Source of the DNA: Piper betle | Taxonomy: Eukaryota; Streptophyta; Magnoliopsida; Piperales; Piperaceae | Length of the DNA: 64,000 bases | Assembly (NCBI GenBank): GCA_033002965.1 | Contig: JAURVB010014188.1 | Location: 1 to 64,000 of the forward strand | Direction of reading: 5' to 3' | In this document: piece by piece, positions 43,551 to 58,100 of the stretch | How positions within the stretch are numbered: the first letter of the stretch is position 1 | Layout of the letters: every line of letters starts with the position of its first letter | The notes under the pieces: generated by a model | The model's database searches: none | Seen by the model: the letters and a program-made list of their open reading frames with translations, nothing else | Told to the model about the DNA's origin: nothing | Position numbers and translations under genes: made by a program

Positions 43551-45873
43551 TGGAAAATCTGTGCCCTTTGGCTTAGGATTTTATTTTTTGTTCGGTTTGG
43601 TTTGGCTTGACTTTTGGATCTCGGTTCTAGGGAAAGTTGGTGTTGCCCGTCCCTTGCTTTGGAAAGCTTTGGCTCATGTGGGTGCCTATTGTTGTTATTT
43701 TGTTTGGCATGTGTTGTGTTTTAGAAGTAGCGTTGTGCTTTAGAAATAGTTAATACAGTTGTTTACACATTACGAGAGTCATTTTCTAGGGGGGGGGGGG
43801 GTGACGCGGGAGAGTTAATCATGTATTTAATGTCAAGATGTCATCAAATACCTTTGGCTTGTTATCACACCACTTCTTAATAGTCTTCTACTTTATGTAT
43901 GTGACCAATTTGACTTCATTTAAATGTTTCTTTATTGTTGTATCATTACAAAAGTCATAAAATTTGTGTAAGTACAATTTAATTAGATCCATAAAGATGT
44001 GATGAGCCATGTCACATTAATCGACCATACCACATGGTGGGTTATGTCTATTAATTATGCATGCATTCATGTACACCTCTTCAATTCTTTATACCAAGAT
44101 TTATTATCTTTTTATTTCCTTGCTTTCTTATTTTTCTATAAAAAATTTTGTCTTCAAAAATACATCTTTCAACCCTGAATTTCAAATTATATTACTATCA
44201 TCCTTCCACCTTTTGTTAAGTTTTCCCAACATTAACATCCGCCAGAGTTCATCGGAATTTGCCGTCAAAGTTGGCTGCATGTTAAGGTACCCGTACGTCA
44301 CCTGTACTTTGAAGTAAATATTTTCGTCGATGAATTTGTAGTGAGCTATTATTCTTTTGAGTATGTTGTTCTGTAATCCTCTTCTTCTTTTTGACATTTG
44401 ATGAAAGTTTATAACTTTTGACAAGATCTACAACAATGATCTTGTATACCTATAGTTTGGTTAAATTTTATATTTTGCTAACTCTTGCACTATTGTTTTG
44501 TTATTGTTCTTTTTTATTCATTCATATCATATTGTTATTCATCTATTATAATCTATAAATATATATATATAATAATTAATTTAATTTAATCTTATCTCGT
44601 TCGTGAATTCTCATGCATGCATCATATAGATTGTGTTATATGTTGAGTTAGGTTCATTTATAAGTTGTTGGTTCGAGTTCGCTAATATATTGCTTGGAGC
44701 TTGGAGACCAGGTCTGTTTAAGACTCATTTCTTATTTTACGCTTATTTGATGGGTGGGTTGTTTTTATATCATATGACTAGTTAAGTGGTGAATTATTGT
44801 AAACCACTTAATTAGATATTATGTTTAATAACCCTCAAGGATGATATCCTTTGTCTTATTTTCAAAAACCAAAAGATCCATTGCAAGTTGCTTTTCTTCC
44901 GGAGGAATATTAATATTATTATTCCTACCTAAGTTTGCTATTATAATTTTATGTTTTCACAATTTTAAGAGTGCGAAGATTGTTTCGGGTAATTCCCAAT
45001 TTGTGGGGTAAGTCCCAAGGCATGACCTGTTGATGAGCCCATTTGTTTCATTGTCGATGGGATATAGACGCAGTGCTCTAATTTCTCTCCTTTTTGCATT
45101 AATTTCACCTGTGTGTCTATAAGCTTCTTGTACTTGAAGACACATAGGGTCATGGGTACCATATTCTATAGCACATGTCATAACTGTGATGCCCTTGGCT
45201 TGCCTTTAAAGCTCAGAGGAGAAGAGCAAGGTGCAATTGGAGAGGATAGGAGAAAGGGAGGTGCCCAATCAGCTATGGGTCTCAGGCCTATGTAGTTTCT
45301 TTTGGGTGTTATGTGATTCTTCTTGTAGTGTATTATTCTATTCTTATTTTACATTAATATGAACTACTAATTCGTATGTCAATTTGATATTACAGTTATT
45401 TTATTTTGTGGACCGGTAACTTGTTGCATATATTGTTACTAACTTTTTTCTTTTTAATATTTATATAGGTGGTGTGCCTAGAGTGTCGCTAGCAAATAGA
45501 GGGGGATGCTAACGTCTTTACACATACACATACTCCCGTCGTATTGTTGCCGTGTTGTCTTGTGCTACTTTTCCATTTTATTTTGGTCATTGAACATTTT
45601 TATTCATGGCTTAGTATACTAATATAATAACCTCATATTTTGGGAACTTATATTTTCAATAATTTATAATATTTTGAATAATGTTCATATTGCTTTTTTT
45701 TCCTTGATGCAGTTCTGGGTAGTGGTTGTCTTCCATCAAAGATACCAAGTAGCTTTTGATCTTAAGGAATTTTGTGGGAGTGGTCTTCCATGTAATAAAG
45801 TTAAGAGAGAGTAATATTAACTAATATAACATTTTGGTTCAGCTCAAGGACAAACCGGGCATGAGATGGTACA
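43551..45873 (+). repeat. 3' LTR, 2,323 bp
   Basis: Starts TGGAAAATCTGTGCCC and ends GATGGTACA. It is preceded by a weak purine-rich stretch (AAATAGGTGAGAT). It is colinear with 36786-38998, with many substitutions and small indels, so the insertion is old. Confidence 0.85.
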
Positions 45874-46101
45874 TCATGTGCTAGGGCATCATATCCGAAC
45901 ACTCGGTCTTTACATAGACTCTTCATGTAGTATGAAACATATGCTCTTCCAATCCATGTTTCTCTAACACGCACACACACACAGTTGCAACCAAATATAT
46001 TTTGTGTACCCTAAATTAGATACATTTCAAGATTTTGATGCTTACATACCCTACAGACGATTGTTAGACTTTGCCCCAAAGTTAAATACCTTGCACAGTA
46101 G

Positions 46102-46104
<3 letters not shown>

Positions 46105-46150
<46 letters not shown>
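46105..46150. repeat. (TAA)n microsatellite
   Basis: About 15 uninterrupted TAA units. The poly-Asn frame across it is not a gene. Confidence 0.95.
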
Positions 46151-46199
46151 CATTCATATCCAACCAACCATATCACACACACAACCATAGTCATTCATG

Positions 46200-48960
46200 A
46201 TACATGAGTCCATGGCACATGCCCAATTATAATACAGTTGAATAATGTCAAATGCATATCACAAAAGCACAACACATGGCCACTGCCACCACCACCATGA
46301 TCTACTGATCCATGAGCCTAAGCTGGACAACACCAAGTGGCCTCACCTACATACATATAGAAAAACATATTAGTAATTAAATAAATGATCATTAGCTGGA
46401 AATAACTATCAATATAACAAGCTAGCAAATGGGTACTCTATTACCCACGGGAAACATAGAAACTTCAGAAAGAACTACATAGGGCTATAAGCAAGACATA
46501 AAACATAAGCCAATATGTTACCTCTGCAGTTCATACTTAGATACATAGCTTATGCCTTTACATCCTCTATATAATGCCTGCTATGGTACCTTAATTACAA
46601 AGGAACAGTTGGTTAAGTTAATGTTACAAATTCCAAAAGTGTGTTGTGTTATGCAGTACCCTCATATATTGCACTACCTTAGGATTTATGGGAGTACTAG
46701 TGCAATTTATATCTCCCATACAATACTCTCATATTCGTAAAACGAAACCCTCATATACATATAGTAGACTTGGCTAGGGACTTGTATATAATAGTTTATG
46801 GAGCTTAGCTTTCAAAAAACCATCAAGAGATCTCAACCTTGAAAATTTGTCAAACTATAGAAAACTCAACTAAATAGACCGGCATCGGAGGGATCCGATA
46901 AAACGTCGTTGACGCCATCCTATGTCTAAAACACAATGAAAACCTTGCTCATGGAGCCAAGAATATATGAAGCAAATGAATCATACAAACCTGGATGAGT
47001 GAACTCCTTGTCCTAAATTGGCAAACTCCCCTCGTGAATCCTAACAAAAGATGAAACTCAAATCACGATCGATCGCATCGGCATGCAAAATGTGGCAAAG
47101 CCTCCACACATACATGGCTTAAAAAACTTACTTAACTTAATTATCATGGCTTAATGAATGGTTAAACATCATTAGGTAACCTTAATTAAGGTTTAAGGTT
47201 TTATGTGCACCTAGCAAATTGTCCAACTTATGGTTCAATCAAATGGACTAAACCGGACAATTTTTTGATGAGCCAAACAGTGTCTAACTGGGCTGAAAAA
47301 TGGACCAATGTGTCCTGACACTCTTAGGGTGTGGTATAAAAATTACCAAGTGCTGGCCCACAAGCCAACATGGTAAGCAAAGCCGACCAAGGTTGGGTTA
47401 AAGTGCTGGGAAAAGTATTCCTGGGCTGTGCACCAAATTTGCTAAGGCTTGTTCATGATATTAAGAACTCCAAATATGTCTGGGTAAAAGGTCACGACTA
47501 TCCAACAACCTACTATTGATTACAGTAAAATTTCAGGTCCAAATCATATGATATTAAGCCTGTGTGGGCTTGGGAATAGAAGACATTGGCAGGGAATTTC
47601 TGGAGCTAACTAGGCCTAATGGGAAATTTTATACCCATCCAAATGCTATTAAATTTGTTTAACGTTCTACTGGTACATAACCTAAGGTCATGTTGAAGTT
47701 TCATCAATTTTCAACAACATTAGGCTCCTGTAAATTTTCACCATCAATTTTACAACCGAAGCTATGGAATTAGGGTTAGACCCTGTATTCTTGTACACTC
47801 CCTCAATCCATGCAAGATAACCACCTGAATGATTTTTTTGTTAAGGCAAAATTTTACATAGTGATATTATAAAATTATTAGGTCATTACATATTTTTTAA
47901 AAATTTTAACAACAATCTTTTTATGGCTCAACAAGGAGCACCAACACAGATCATACATCAAGCATACATAGATCACAGTAAGCACAAGGGATGGTTAGCA
48001 ATTTTGTTCATGCCGTTGATTAGGTATTTTAAGTGTGGTAAAATTACATGAGGTAAAAAAGACAGATAGAAACCAGCATGAAAAAAGTGAACCTGATCAG
48101 AGATTAACAAAGGGGAGCAAAAATTGGGGAGATGAGCGGCCAGGTCAAAAGGACCGGGAAAACTGCCACCTTTCCACAAGTGTGACTCCCCTACAAGCTC
48201 ATAAACACCATATCTGACACAATGATCAACATAAAAGTTGTATATCTACTCAAGATGAACACATACATGCAATAATTGTGCAAACAATTATGAGTATAAT
48301 GTGATCCATGAATTTTACACTAAAACAGTGCAAGATCATGACCATAGAAGCTTCAAAAATGCATAACTATTTATCTAAGCATGCAAAAATGATTATTTTA
48401 AGCATTATTTACTCCTAACAACCATATATATATATATATGAAACTAATACGCTACAAATACATAAAAGCACAGATCTAAGAACAATAGCATGCAAACAAT
48501 GAGCAAAAGAGGTACGGGTAAGAACTTCACCTCAAACATGGCCAAGGGAGGTCTCTTGAGGCATCCAACCCCAAAACCTACCACCCTAGAAGGCTAGCAA
48601 GGCTCAGAAGATGAAAGCCAAAGGGAGGGAAGGAGGGCTGTTGGAAGTGAAGAGGAATAAGTGAAAAGGGTAAAAATGTGAGGAAGGGGTGGGATTTTAT
48701 TAAAAAAGGTGGTTGACTTGGTGATATCATAGGTAAGGTGTCACACCTAATGAGCCATAGGTGTCCTACCTGATAAGGTGTGTGTTGGCTTAAAACCTAT
48801 CAACTTAGTATTTTCTCCTTAAAGTAGCTCAGACAATCTTGGGAACCGTGTCATAGGTCCCACAAGACATAGGACAATCCGAAAGTGGTTCTAAAAATGT
48901 GATGAGCAACTAAAACACGCACGGACACAGTCCTAACATCTATCTATACCCGACTCGACC
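46200..48960 (-). mobile_element. LTR-like block (family 3), minus strand
   Basis: No gene is seen. In reverse, 48480-48700 matches the CT-rich leader at about 11400-11600 (AGAGACCTCCCTTGG, then GAGGTGAAGTTCTTACC), and 47680-47770 resembles about 11900-12000. The element ends were not identified. Confidence 0.4.
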
Positions 48961-49099
48961 AAACCAGACATTAAAAGGTTGGGCATGTAGCATTCAAACT
49001 GGTATACCGAATGCCAAAGGAGGCTTAGGCTTGGTGAACATACACCATACCTTACTTGAGCTATGGTGAGAAGGGCAACAAGCCCAATCCATGTCAAAA

Positions 49100-49990
49100 T
49101 TGAACCGACTCAAAAACCATTGAGCGAGCTACTCAGGTTTTATAGCTTTAAGTGTGCAACTTCGACTACTTCGGCTCGAGAGATCAATTGTATGTGTGAT
49201 CGGTGATTAGTGTTTTTAGTATCTTTAGTCTAAGTTTTTGTAAAAGTCAATGTGTTGTTCTTGTGAGGAGACCGTTGTATTGGTCCAAGTGTGTTCGAGA
49301 TGTTGTTGTATAGCCTCACCAATCAGATTGTGATTGGTTGAAGTGTTGTATCTTCAGTTTGGCACTACTCCTTGTTCTAGGAGTGTTCTACTAGTGTCCT
49401 TTGGTTTCGCTGGATGTGTGTGAAGAAACTATTATTGTTTGTGGCTTCGGCTTGGCGAGCTAGTAGAAGAACAAGTGTCGCTTGAATTGTACATGTGGTT
49501 TTCTATAGTAAAACTAGAAGACTTACCCGACCGAAGGATTTGGTGTGACATGAGAAAGGAGTAGGAGTTCTAAACCTCTATAAAAATTGATGTTTGCACT
49601 CTTTCCCTTTTCTATTTACTTATTTAATTGATTCTCTTAGTTATCTATCATGTATTTTAGGTGTTTGTTGATTTATCTGACATAAATCAACTTGTTTAAG
49701 TTGATTGCTTTAGTAGATTTGTGCAAAACTAATTAATTTGTTTTTGGTAACTTGTATGGTTTAAAATAAATTCGTCAAAGCAATCGTTCCATTGCAAATT
49801 AATTAGATATTCAATTTAATTAAATATACTTTTTGGGTGATTTGAATTGTTCTTCAACACTTGTGAGTATATTTGATAGATTTGCTTTGGTTGTTATTGT
49901 TTGTCCTTATTAATCACCTATTTGTCCTTAGTTTATTATAATTTTGCATTGTTGTCCATTGACCGCGATCAGTTAGGATAGTAGTTCTAG
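49100..49990 (+). mobile_element. Copia-like LTR debris
   Basis: The stretch 49490-49580 (CTATAGTAAAACTAGAAGAC, then GAAGGATTTGGTG, then AGGAGTAGGAGTTC) resembles R-U5 sequence of plant copia LTRs and 25330-25410. AT-rich sequence follows. No coding part is present. Confidence 0.4.
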
Positions 49991-50430
49991 GATACAAGAG
50001 CATACTAATCATGTGTTAAGTATGTGGAACAATAGCCATTACCGGTGATAGAACCCCACAATAAAAAATTAAGGTGAACTGCACTTTATATAATTTATAT
50101 AAAGCTATACTTGTAATTGGAACCTATTTAATGGGTTTCATATAATAATGAGGTTTACATTTGTGAAAGAATAAGTGCATAAGTAGGATGCTGATAATTT
50201 TTTAATTTTTTTAAATAACGATATCACTCATTTTTAAATATTTTAAAAAAGTACTAGTTTAAAGATTTTTTGAAATTAATTTTCATTTCAATTACTTTGA
50301 TAATTAAAGTTAAAAGCATTAGAGTGATTTAAGAATCTTAGTCCTTGAATTAATTATTTATTTATTGATCTATGTGCATTTGAGTAATGAGACAACATAA
50401 AATGCTAGAAGTTGTATCTCATGTATGTAA

Positions 50431-50433
<3 letters not shown>

Positions 50434-50468
<35 letters not shown>
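50434..50468. repeat. (AT)n microsatellite
   Basis: AT tract of about 35 bp. Confidence 0.95.
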
Positions 50469-50470
<2 letters not shown>

Positions 50471-50499
50471 TGGATTCATTTGAAAATCTACAAATGGCT

Positions 50500-51040
50500 C
50501 AAAATAGTTGGATTTAAGTAATATGGCAACAAATTTGTTCGAGTATTTTAAACGAGCCGAGCCAGGATGTTTTTGAATTCGACATTTTTTTTGGCAAGCA
50601 TGTTTGAGTTTGTCTGAGTGTTAGATGAGCTTTTGATTTATTATGAATCGAGCAACTCATACAAAATTCATGGTGTTTAAGTTTGGCTCATGTTTGGCTC
50701 ACTATGTTTTCGAGATGAGCAAATGTTAGTGTTTGGTTCTTACTCGGCGTATATAGGATTAAAATTTTCTTTCCAACACTATATAAGTTCAATGTAACCT
50801 CAATAGTATTAATGATGAGAGTAGAGCCGAGTATTTTTTCGAGTTTGAATACATCAAGCTCAAGTTTTAAGCCAAGCCGAGCCAAATATTCCTCAGCTCA
50901 AACTTTGTTCATTATTCAACGAGCTATCCATTTCGAGCTAAATATTTTTTTCAAATACAAAATTAACAAACACAAGTTCAAGCCAAATCGGACTAAATAC
51001 AAAATGTTTACAATCAAGTTTGGCTTGTTTACACCCCTAA
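50500..51040. mobile_element. hAT-like non-autonomous repeat
   Basis: It is rich in GAGCCGAGCC / GGCTCGGCTC-type words in both orientations. It ends GGCTTGTTTACACCCCTAA (51022-51040), i.e. TTAGGGGTGTAAACAAGCC in reverse, a terminal motif frequent in plant hAT-type short elements. The matching left end was not found. No transposase is present. Confidence 0.45.
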
Positions 51041-54000
51041 TATTTGTAAGAGACAAGCTCTTAGTGTCGTGATTGTCGTCAAGCACGACTCGCAAGCTTA
51101 ATAATTAACATTGAAATGGAGTATACATTTATGCAAACCAATCTAGGGGGCCAATTTTAAAACCAGTTGTCGTTGTTTTCATGAATGAGCAAAGATCAAC
51201 TTTCTGACTCGAAATCCAGATACGGAAGCAACCCTGTCCCTCCCGTGCTTCTTCCCAGCTCCCCAATTATTTCACCCACGGCCCCCCTCTTGCCAATTAT
51301 TGCCGTCCATGTTTGATTGTTTGCTTGTGCCCTCGAGTGGTGCCAAAGTATTTATTGTTTTTCGAATTTAAAAAAGTGTTTTCTTTGGTGAAATAAGTAT
51401 CATCTCGTTTTAAACCAGATTTTATGTTATGACGTGAAGAGTATTCTAATTTGGGATATTATTATAAGTCTCGAACATTTAATTACCCTCCGTCTCACTC
51501 TTATTTTTATAATTAACTCCCTGTCCTATCTTGCATACTTTTCCCGAACCTTGAGTAGTCATTTCTTATATAGTCTTTTTCTTAAATCTCTACTCATTGT
51601 AAGAGACAAGTATCTAATATAGTAGTCACAGCCTAATTTCAATCCTAAAAAACATGACGGTTAAAATTGAGAATACTAAATATTCATTTCCTAACTCCCA
51701 TACCAGAAGCTTTTAACATATTTATTACATATACGAAAGCTCATAGAAATTATTAACTTAGCATCTGAAATTCGAATAGCGGACACTGTTTTTTACATAA
51801 ATTATTTTTAAAGTAGGTCTATGGGCTTATATCTAATATAATTAGTCATTTTAAAAGGCATAGAACTCACATGTATATAAGACACTACTTATCTTGAGAT
51901 GTGAGACTTGTTCTAACAACTATGTTAACATAAAAGTTAAAAGCTGGTTTCGTGACCGCTTGATTTAGTGGGAAATTTTTGGCTTGCATATATGGTGCCT
52001 ACCTATGTGAACTTTTGTCCGTCATGCATTGTCGGCCTTTAAGGACGCTGAGAACCTCTTTAGTTCAAAGCGACACCGATATTAACTTTGAAGCTAGAAG
52101 TTTGGTTGTTCGAAGTTTTGAACGCTTGCACAGAAGGCAGTGTTCGACGGTGAAATTTAGGCCACATCATCAAATTATATATGCTCGGAGTTTTCTATCT
52201 TGGATTTGTTTGTTGGATTCCAGCAAAAGTTATATATCAACCACCACGTGCACTGTGAACTGCGATTGCAAGAAACCATTTGCTATCAAGTGGTCAGCAT
52301 AGTTTGAAAAGTTCAGAGGTTTGGACTCGATTCAGAAGGTCACAAAGTGGAGTCGAAACTTAAGCCACCACGGAGGCATGCATGTGAATTTAGAGTTTTT
52401 AAGATATGATAAAAAAGATTTCAAAATTCGTGCTTTCATAAAAAGTAGAAAACTCAACTATTAATAATATAATAATAAAATTAAAAAGAAAAACAAATTA
52501 TTATCGTCTAGCTATTGATTAAACAAATAGATTTTATCTTCAAAATCTGAATTTATTTTTAAAATATCATATTATTATATTTTACCTCATTATTCGGGAG
52601 TCTACCTGATCTAGTGTAGGCTAAGTATCAGACATAAAATAAAATATAATTATATCATTGTGATAACTAAGGAAAAAATTTTATGACTCATTATAGAGTA
52701 GTCATTTGTATCAATAAAATGAATCTAACCCATATTCACACCAAATAGAGTTTAGAATCACTAAATAATATTAGGCTTCACTTGAAAAACAATAAAATGT
52801 GGTCGTCCCTAGCAATAAGGGGTGGCTGTTTATCTTTACTTGCACAATCATATATAAGCTTTTGGCCATAAATAAATTAAATTAAATAACATTTTTAGTC
52901 TTTAATTTGCACTTTACTTGGGGGAAAAATTAGAGGTAAATGTAAAATATTTATTTAAATTTGTAAACATAAAACACATTTAATGTGATTCAATTATAAA
53001 CATAAAGTAATATAGAAATAACTCACTTGCAGCATAAAATACCTTCCGGTTCAAGTTAAATCATAGATTGGCATTCCCCGCTAACCATATGTTAAACCAC
53101 AGGACCATCAGAATTATCAACCCTTCAGAATATTGCGTTAGAACATTAACGTCGTGTCAAAAAGAAAATACAAATTCTCAAAGCCAAAGAAAAGTCGGTT
53201 ACCCAATAAATGGGAACACTCTTTGGTTAACGGCCATTTAATGAATGGTTGTAACCTTTGCGACTGAGTGAATTAATTAATATTAATTTTAAACAATGGA
53301 AGTCAATGATAGAATTTGACTAGGATTCTAAAAACCATAAGACTTCTGTCACTTTGCATAATTTTTTAAATTAAAAATATTGAAGTAATTAATTATTTTA
53401 GCACCGTGGTACAAATGTTCCTCTAGGTGATCTGGGTGGGGGGGTGATGCATTTGATTTTACCTCCTTTTATCGGAGGGCTAACAAGGAGCTCATTTGTG
53501 GGGGGATCAAAAAAATTTTTCCCTTATCTAGTAAAGTATTTCATATATTAAAGTAGCTCACCTGAGATAGGTTTGACGAACCCTTGGGCATCGATCGGTC
53601 AGGCATCGAACATGTAATGTCCATATTTGTTCAATTAATCTTGAGGATAAAGTTGATCATCCAATCAAATCCTTCAGTCAACTCAGCCACCCTTAGGAAC
53701 ATAGGAATTCAGTAAAGTGAGGAGTTTATTTTTATTTTTTATGTATTATAAAGTCTAATTATTTCTCTCATTATAAAAAAAACATATATTTCTCATAAAA
53801 AGTAATACATCATCTATAAGACAACCACTACCTCTTTTATTTTTTATTATTTTCCCTTGTGCCAAATAGCATAAAAGTCAAAACCACTAATTTTTAAAAT
53901 ATATGGTTAAATAAATTTTATATTACTATGGGAAACTTAAAAACCTAATTAACTTCATGTGCTTTATGTTTAATAATTTTTTATGATAATTAAATAATGA

Positions 54001-54473
54001 AATTCAAAAATAATACTAATAGTTTTAGTTTATGATTTTTTGATCACTAAGGTGTATATTCAGTTGGATAAAAAAATATTCTTGTTTGGTTTCTTTTTAT
54101 TATGAGTTAAATTCTATCAAAGCGCTTTGGGAGTCAGTGTTAAGCACTATTTTATGATCTATGAGATGGAATATCCATTATTTATCAATTAATGATTACT
54201 CTCGTCAAATTATTTTGGTTTGTCAATACAAAAATATTTATAACTAATTTTACCCAAATATATTACAATGAGGTGAAACTTAATCATGCAAAAATTTAAG
54301 TTCATTTTTATTTAAACATAAAATGATGTTGTTAGTAGGATATAAAAGCGAGGTTGTTATTCTTGGTATCAAAATAAAAGTGATTTGGGACTCTACTAGA
54401 TAGTAGAATAGACTAGATATGGGCTAGTCCTATGAGTTCAAATTATGACTTATAAGGGTAAAAGTCTGCGATT
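51041..54473. other. AT-rich intergenic DNA
   Basis: No convincing gene is seen. A short GC-richer patch lies at 51230-51310. The 107-codon frame at 51979-52302 shows no domain or compositional support. A G-run occurs at 53437-53444. Confidence 0.4.
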
Positions 54474-54630
54474 TGGGAGATTATTTCAAAATTAATCCCA
54501 TATTCAATATCTATTAAAATGAGATTCACTATACTAGTAAGAATGTGTTTATAAATCGTTAACTTAGTCAACACTTTTAAAGATATGATTTCGACTCATT
54601 AATTTGCATTAATAGGATCTAGCCATTACA
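54474..54630 (+). repeat. Solo TRIM terminal repeat, diverged
   Basis: It aligns in the sense orientation with the TRIM repeat: TGGGAGATTATTTCAAAATTAATCCC at the start, ATAAATCGTTAACTTAGTCAACACTTTT in the middle, CATTACA at the end. No interior or partner repeat in this orientation was found beside it. Confidence 0.6.
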
Positions 54631-54772
54631 GGCATTCAAATATTTGGTTGTCTATGCTTACCCCTAGTGGTGTGCGGCCCTTTAATGTCATGTCTGTCAA
54701 ACTTGAGAGTGGAAGCAGAATAAGAGGCACAAATTCGAGCTAAGACTACTTAAAAATAACAGTTTTGGCTCA

Positions 54773-55195
54773 TGTTAGAGAGCATTAAGGTAACATTCAC
54801 GATAGAGTTCAAGTCATCCTTTAAAATGTTTAATCTAGTATAAATTTTATTGACCATCTCCACTAATATACTGAGTTTTATCTTAATAGATATTAAATAT
54901 GAGACTAATTTGAAGAATATCATAATCCATCCACCCTCAGGAAATTCCATTTTCAAAGTTCTTATCCTTAGCTAATAAGCCTAGCCCATTCTGATATAAT
55001 TAAGCCTACTATTCATTATAGTTCCAGGTTGACTCTAATATTATCAGTAACCTAGTCTAAGTGTAAATTAACATACTTAAGTCACGTCTTCAACATAGTT
55101 AACCTATGTTGAAAATTTAGTGGCATACCTTCGTTAATATACTGAATTTTGATTCTGATAAATGTTGAATGTGTGAATATTTTAAAGACGCCATA
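54773..55195 (-). mobile_element. Diverged TRIM, both terminal repeats present
   Basis: About 423 bp. Left repeat 54773-54924, interior about 54925-55045 (CCATCCACCCTCAGGAAATTCC, the polypurine side in reverse; TATTATCAG near 55038-55046 as primer-binding-site remnant), right repeat about 55046-55195. It is colinear with 40124-40564 with heavy substitution. The 68-codon frame across it is not a gene. Confidence 0.65.
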
Positions 55196-58100
55196 ATGAA
55201 AATAATAATAATCTCACTTCCAATAATGACGGGTTGAAGCCTACTCATATTGGTTAGCTATTTGAGTCCAAAGTTAAGACCTATTGTATGGTATACAGAA
55301 TTTGATATCTTCCATTTTATAATTTTATACACCTTATAACAGTAAATTTAAAGGTAACACCCAACCATATACATGATTAATAATAAACAGGCTTATCTAT
55401 TTTCTTTATGGCTATTCTTCGGGTGGCAGGATGAATCATCAAATCGATCCCTAAAATATAATCCTTTTAATTTATTAAAGAGTTCTTTGGGCAAGTTTAT
55501 CTAAAAAAACAATGCCCAAAAAAACTTGAAAAAGCATAAATTGTTGTTGTTCTATTTGCAGAAATAGGTAGCCTCAGCGAAGAATTAGCCAAAAATCTAA
55601 GGTTATAAAAGTTCATTTAAGTTCGATTTCATTTAATATTTTACTCAATAAAATTTTGATTTTAAAGTTAAAATATTAAAAGTTGAACAAATAAAGTTAG
55701 TCTATGTTTGTTTGTTTTGACTCAATTCTGGACTTGATATTTTCTAACTAACAAGTAAAATTTGTTTATTTGAAAAATAATATTTGTTATGTAAATTATA
55801 GAATATACAAAAGTTATAAATATAAATTAAATTAAATTAAACTTGTTTGATAAAATGACTTATATATGAATAAATTTGATTCGAATTCGATGACAAATTA
55901 ACCGGCCTCATATCGAGCCGACCGGACATAGGCCGAATTTGATTATGCATGGACGTCGGCGAGGATAAGGTCATGAACACAAGTTCACTAATAAGCGAAC
56001 ATTTTGAAAACTGTTGCTAGCTTGGACATATGCTCAAACTCAAGTGCATTCGTTACATGATGTCAAGAATAATATTTTAAATCCCATGCTATAATATTAT
56101 ACATGAGTGAAATAATATAAACATAATTACATTGATAAAATGAGATTAGTCAAGATATGTATATTAAAATGAATGTATGGTAAAATGCGAGAATACATTT
56201 ATATATTGATATATAATCTATGATAGGATGAAATTAAAAAGAACAAAAAAAGAACAATAACTCGGTTCTTTGGGAACAGTGGGAAGAAGAAGAAGAAGAA
56301 GTAATCATTGAAATAAGAAAATATATGAGCAAGGTTGCTGCAGGGAATCACTATCAATCTCAATCTGTGGAGTTGTACTGTAGGGGACTACACGTGTTAT
56401 GGAAGGGAGGGGAAGGTGGCCGGTCTTGCGTATACATAGAAGGCATGGTGGCTTGTATTCGCAAGAAAGCGCCTGGACGGATATGCAAGTGTTATTGAAG
56501 ATGCGTATTGGATACCGATGGGGGTTGTTCTCCATCCTTTACTACTCTGCTCTTGTAATTTACAGGCAGCACTGTCAGATCCAACGTGTTCGTATCCAAG
56601 GATCACTATGTTTGTATCCTTTGGCCGTCATGTGCTCTAAATCTCTTGTTTCGTTTTTTCCCTACCATTTCGAAGTTATCTCATATATGTAGATTCGTGT
56701 TTGTTCATTCTTAGATTGTATTTTGGTATCTCACGTTTAAAGCAATGTCAGCTTTAGCTCATGATAGATTAGACAATCGGATAATTTTTTTTATTTTTTT
56801 AAAAGTCATGCATGTGAGATCTTGATAGATAATTAATTTTTTTAAACTAATATGAGAATATTCACGTAAACAATATCTATAGTACTACGTACTTTTATAC
56901 GTATTTTCTCATCAATATTTTTTCTTTTCTAAAACAGTAAAATTTAAAAATTACCAAAATTAATATGCAAATAAATTAGTAACTTCTACGCCAATGGAGT
57001 GTCCTTTTATTACTTCCATAATGAAATGACATAATGGTAATTGGGGAGAAGAGGGCGGGAAATGGCGTTTGTCTAGGGGGCAGAGAAGATATCAAATAGT
57101 TCATAATCAATTTTTATATATAGCCACCATACAATAAAATAAATCAATAATGAGATTGTAATTATTTATGTACTTAGTAACATTTTAAAATAATTCAATC
57201 CAAAGCTTAACAAATATGGTTTTAATTCTAAATTTATTTATTATTAAATTAAGCTATTTTCACACAAATTAATATAACTCCTTGTGTATTGTTATAAAAA
57301 AATTAATAGAGCCCTATAAATTTGCCGAGATGTACGTATAATAATATAATTTACATGAGTTATAATTAAGTTCTATTCAGCTAACATTTATATACTCAAA
57401 TGTTTGTGATATGCATAAGTCATAAATAGAAATTACATTTTCAGAGCAGCTAAAAAACTTTAAAAATTAATGAGCTTTTTACATTAAATAAAGAGGATCG
57501 TTTTCGTTTTATTATTATTATTATTATTTTTGGTGGAATTGAAAGTTGATGGTGCGCGCAATGTCGGCATCGCATCTGACCGAATCAGGCATATCGCTCA
57601 GAAAAAACGAAAACAAAAAAAACGAATCGCAGGCAGAAAAAAGTTGCCAGAGAAATAAAAGTACACAAGAGAGAGTCTCATGTTGATCATGTTGATGTGA
57701 TAATATGTACAATTAATCTCGTCAATTTATGTCTGGGCCATGGGACAAGGAGACTTGCTTGTGGAAGCAACCATATAGAAATTGTACACATTTACCTATG
57801 CTGCCTATAATATTTATAGATTCCCTTTAGATTTCATAACTTTTCGAATATTGATTGAGTGTATAATATTCTCGGCACCGTCCAGCACACATACGACGAC
57901 GCATTTCCTTGTAAATTATTATTAGGACCTCATAATTAATTCATTTCTGTGACATATTTTTCTGTTATATATATTACACATTGACGACATTTACCCATGT
58001 CAAAAAAGTTAAAACCCCTATTATATATTTGTATATATGTACATAGTAATTCAGTGACAAATGCAAGATTTATATTTTGCAACGGACAGAAGGCCCATCT

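Larger units (their letters stand above)
36786..45873 (+). mobile_element. Ty3/gypsy chromovirus-like element, full length but decayed
   Basis: 9,088 bp. The 5' LTR is 36786-38998, with a Met-type primer-binding site at 39002-39013 (TGGTATTGAAAC). Gag runs from about 39165 to 40960, interrupted by a TRIM at 40124-40564; pol runs from about 41370 to 43450; the 3' LTR is 43551-45873. The flanks are TCGTG (36781-36785) and TCATG (45874-45878), a 4-of-5 duplication. Stops and deletions are common in all frames. Both LTRs carry a long G-run (37001-37010; 43791-43802). The pol order with RNase H before integrase and a chromodomain-like tail marks it as a chromovirus (Del/Tekay side), which is inference from motif order. 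Confidence 0.85.

Noticed and set aside
46004..46207. Poly-Asn peptide
   Set aside because: Product of the (TAA)n microsatellite.
51979..52302. 107-codon open frame as a possible host gene
   Set aside because: No domain, no splice context, no composition change, and frames of this length are expected by chance here.
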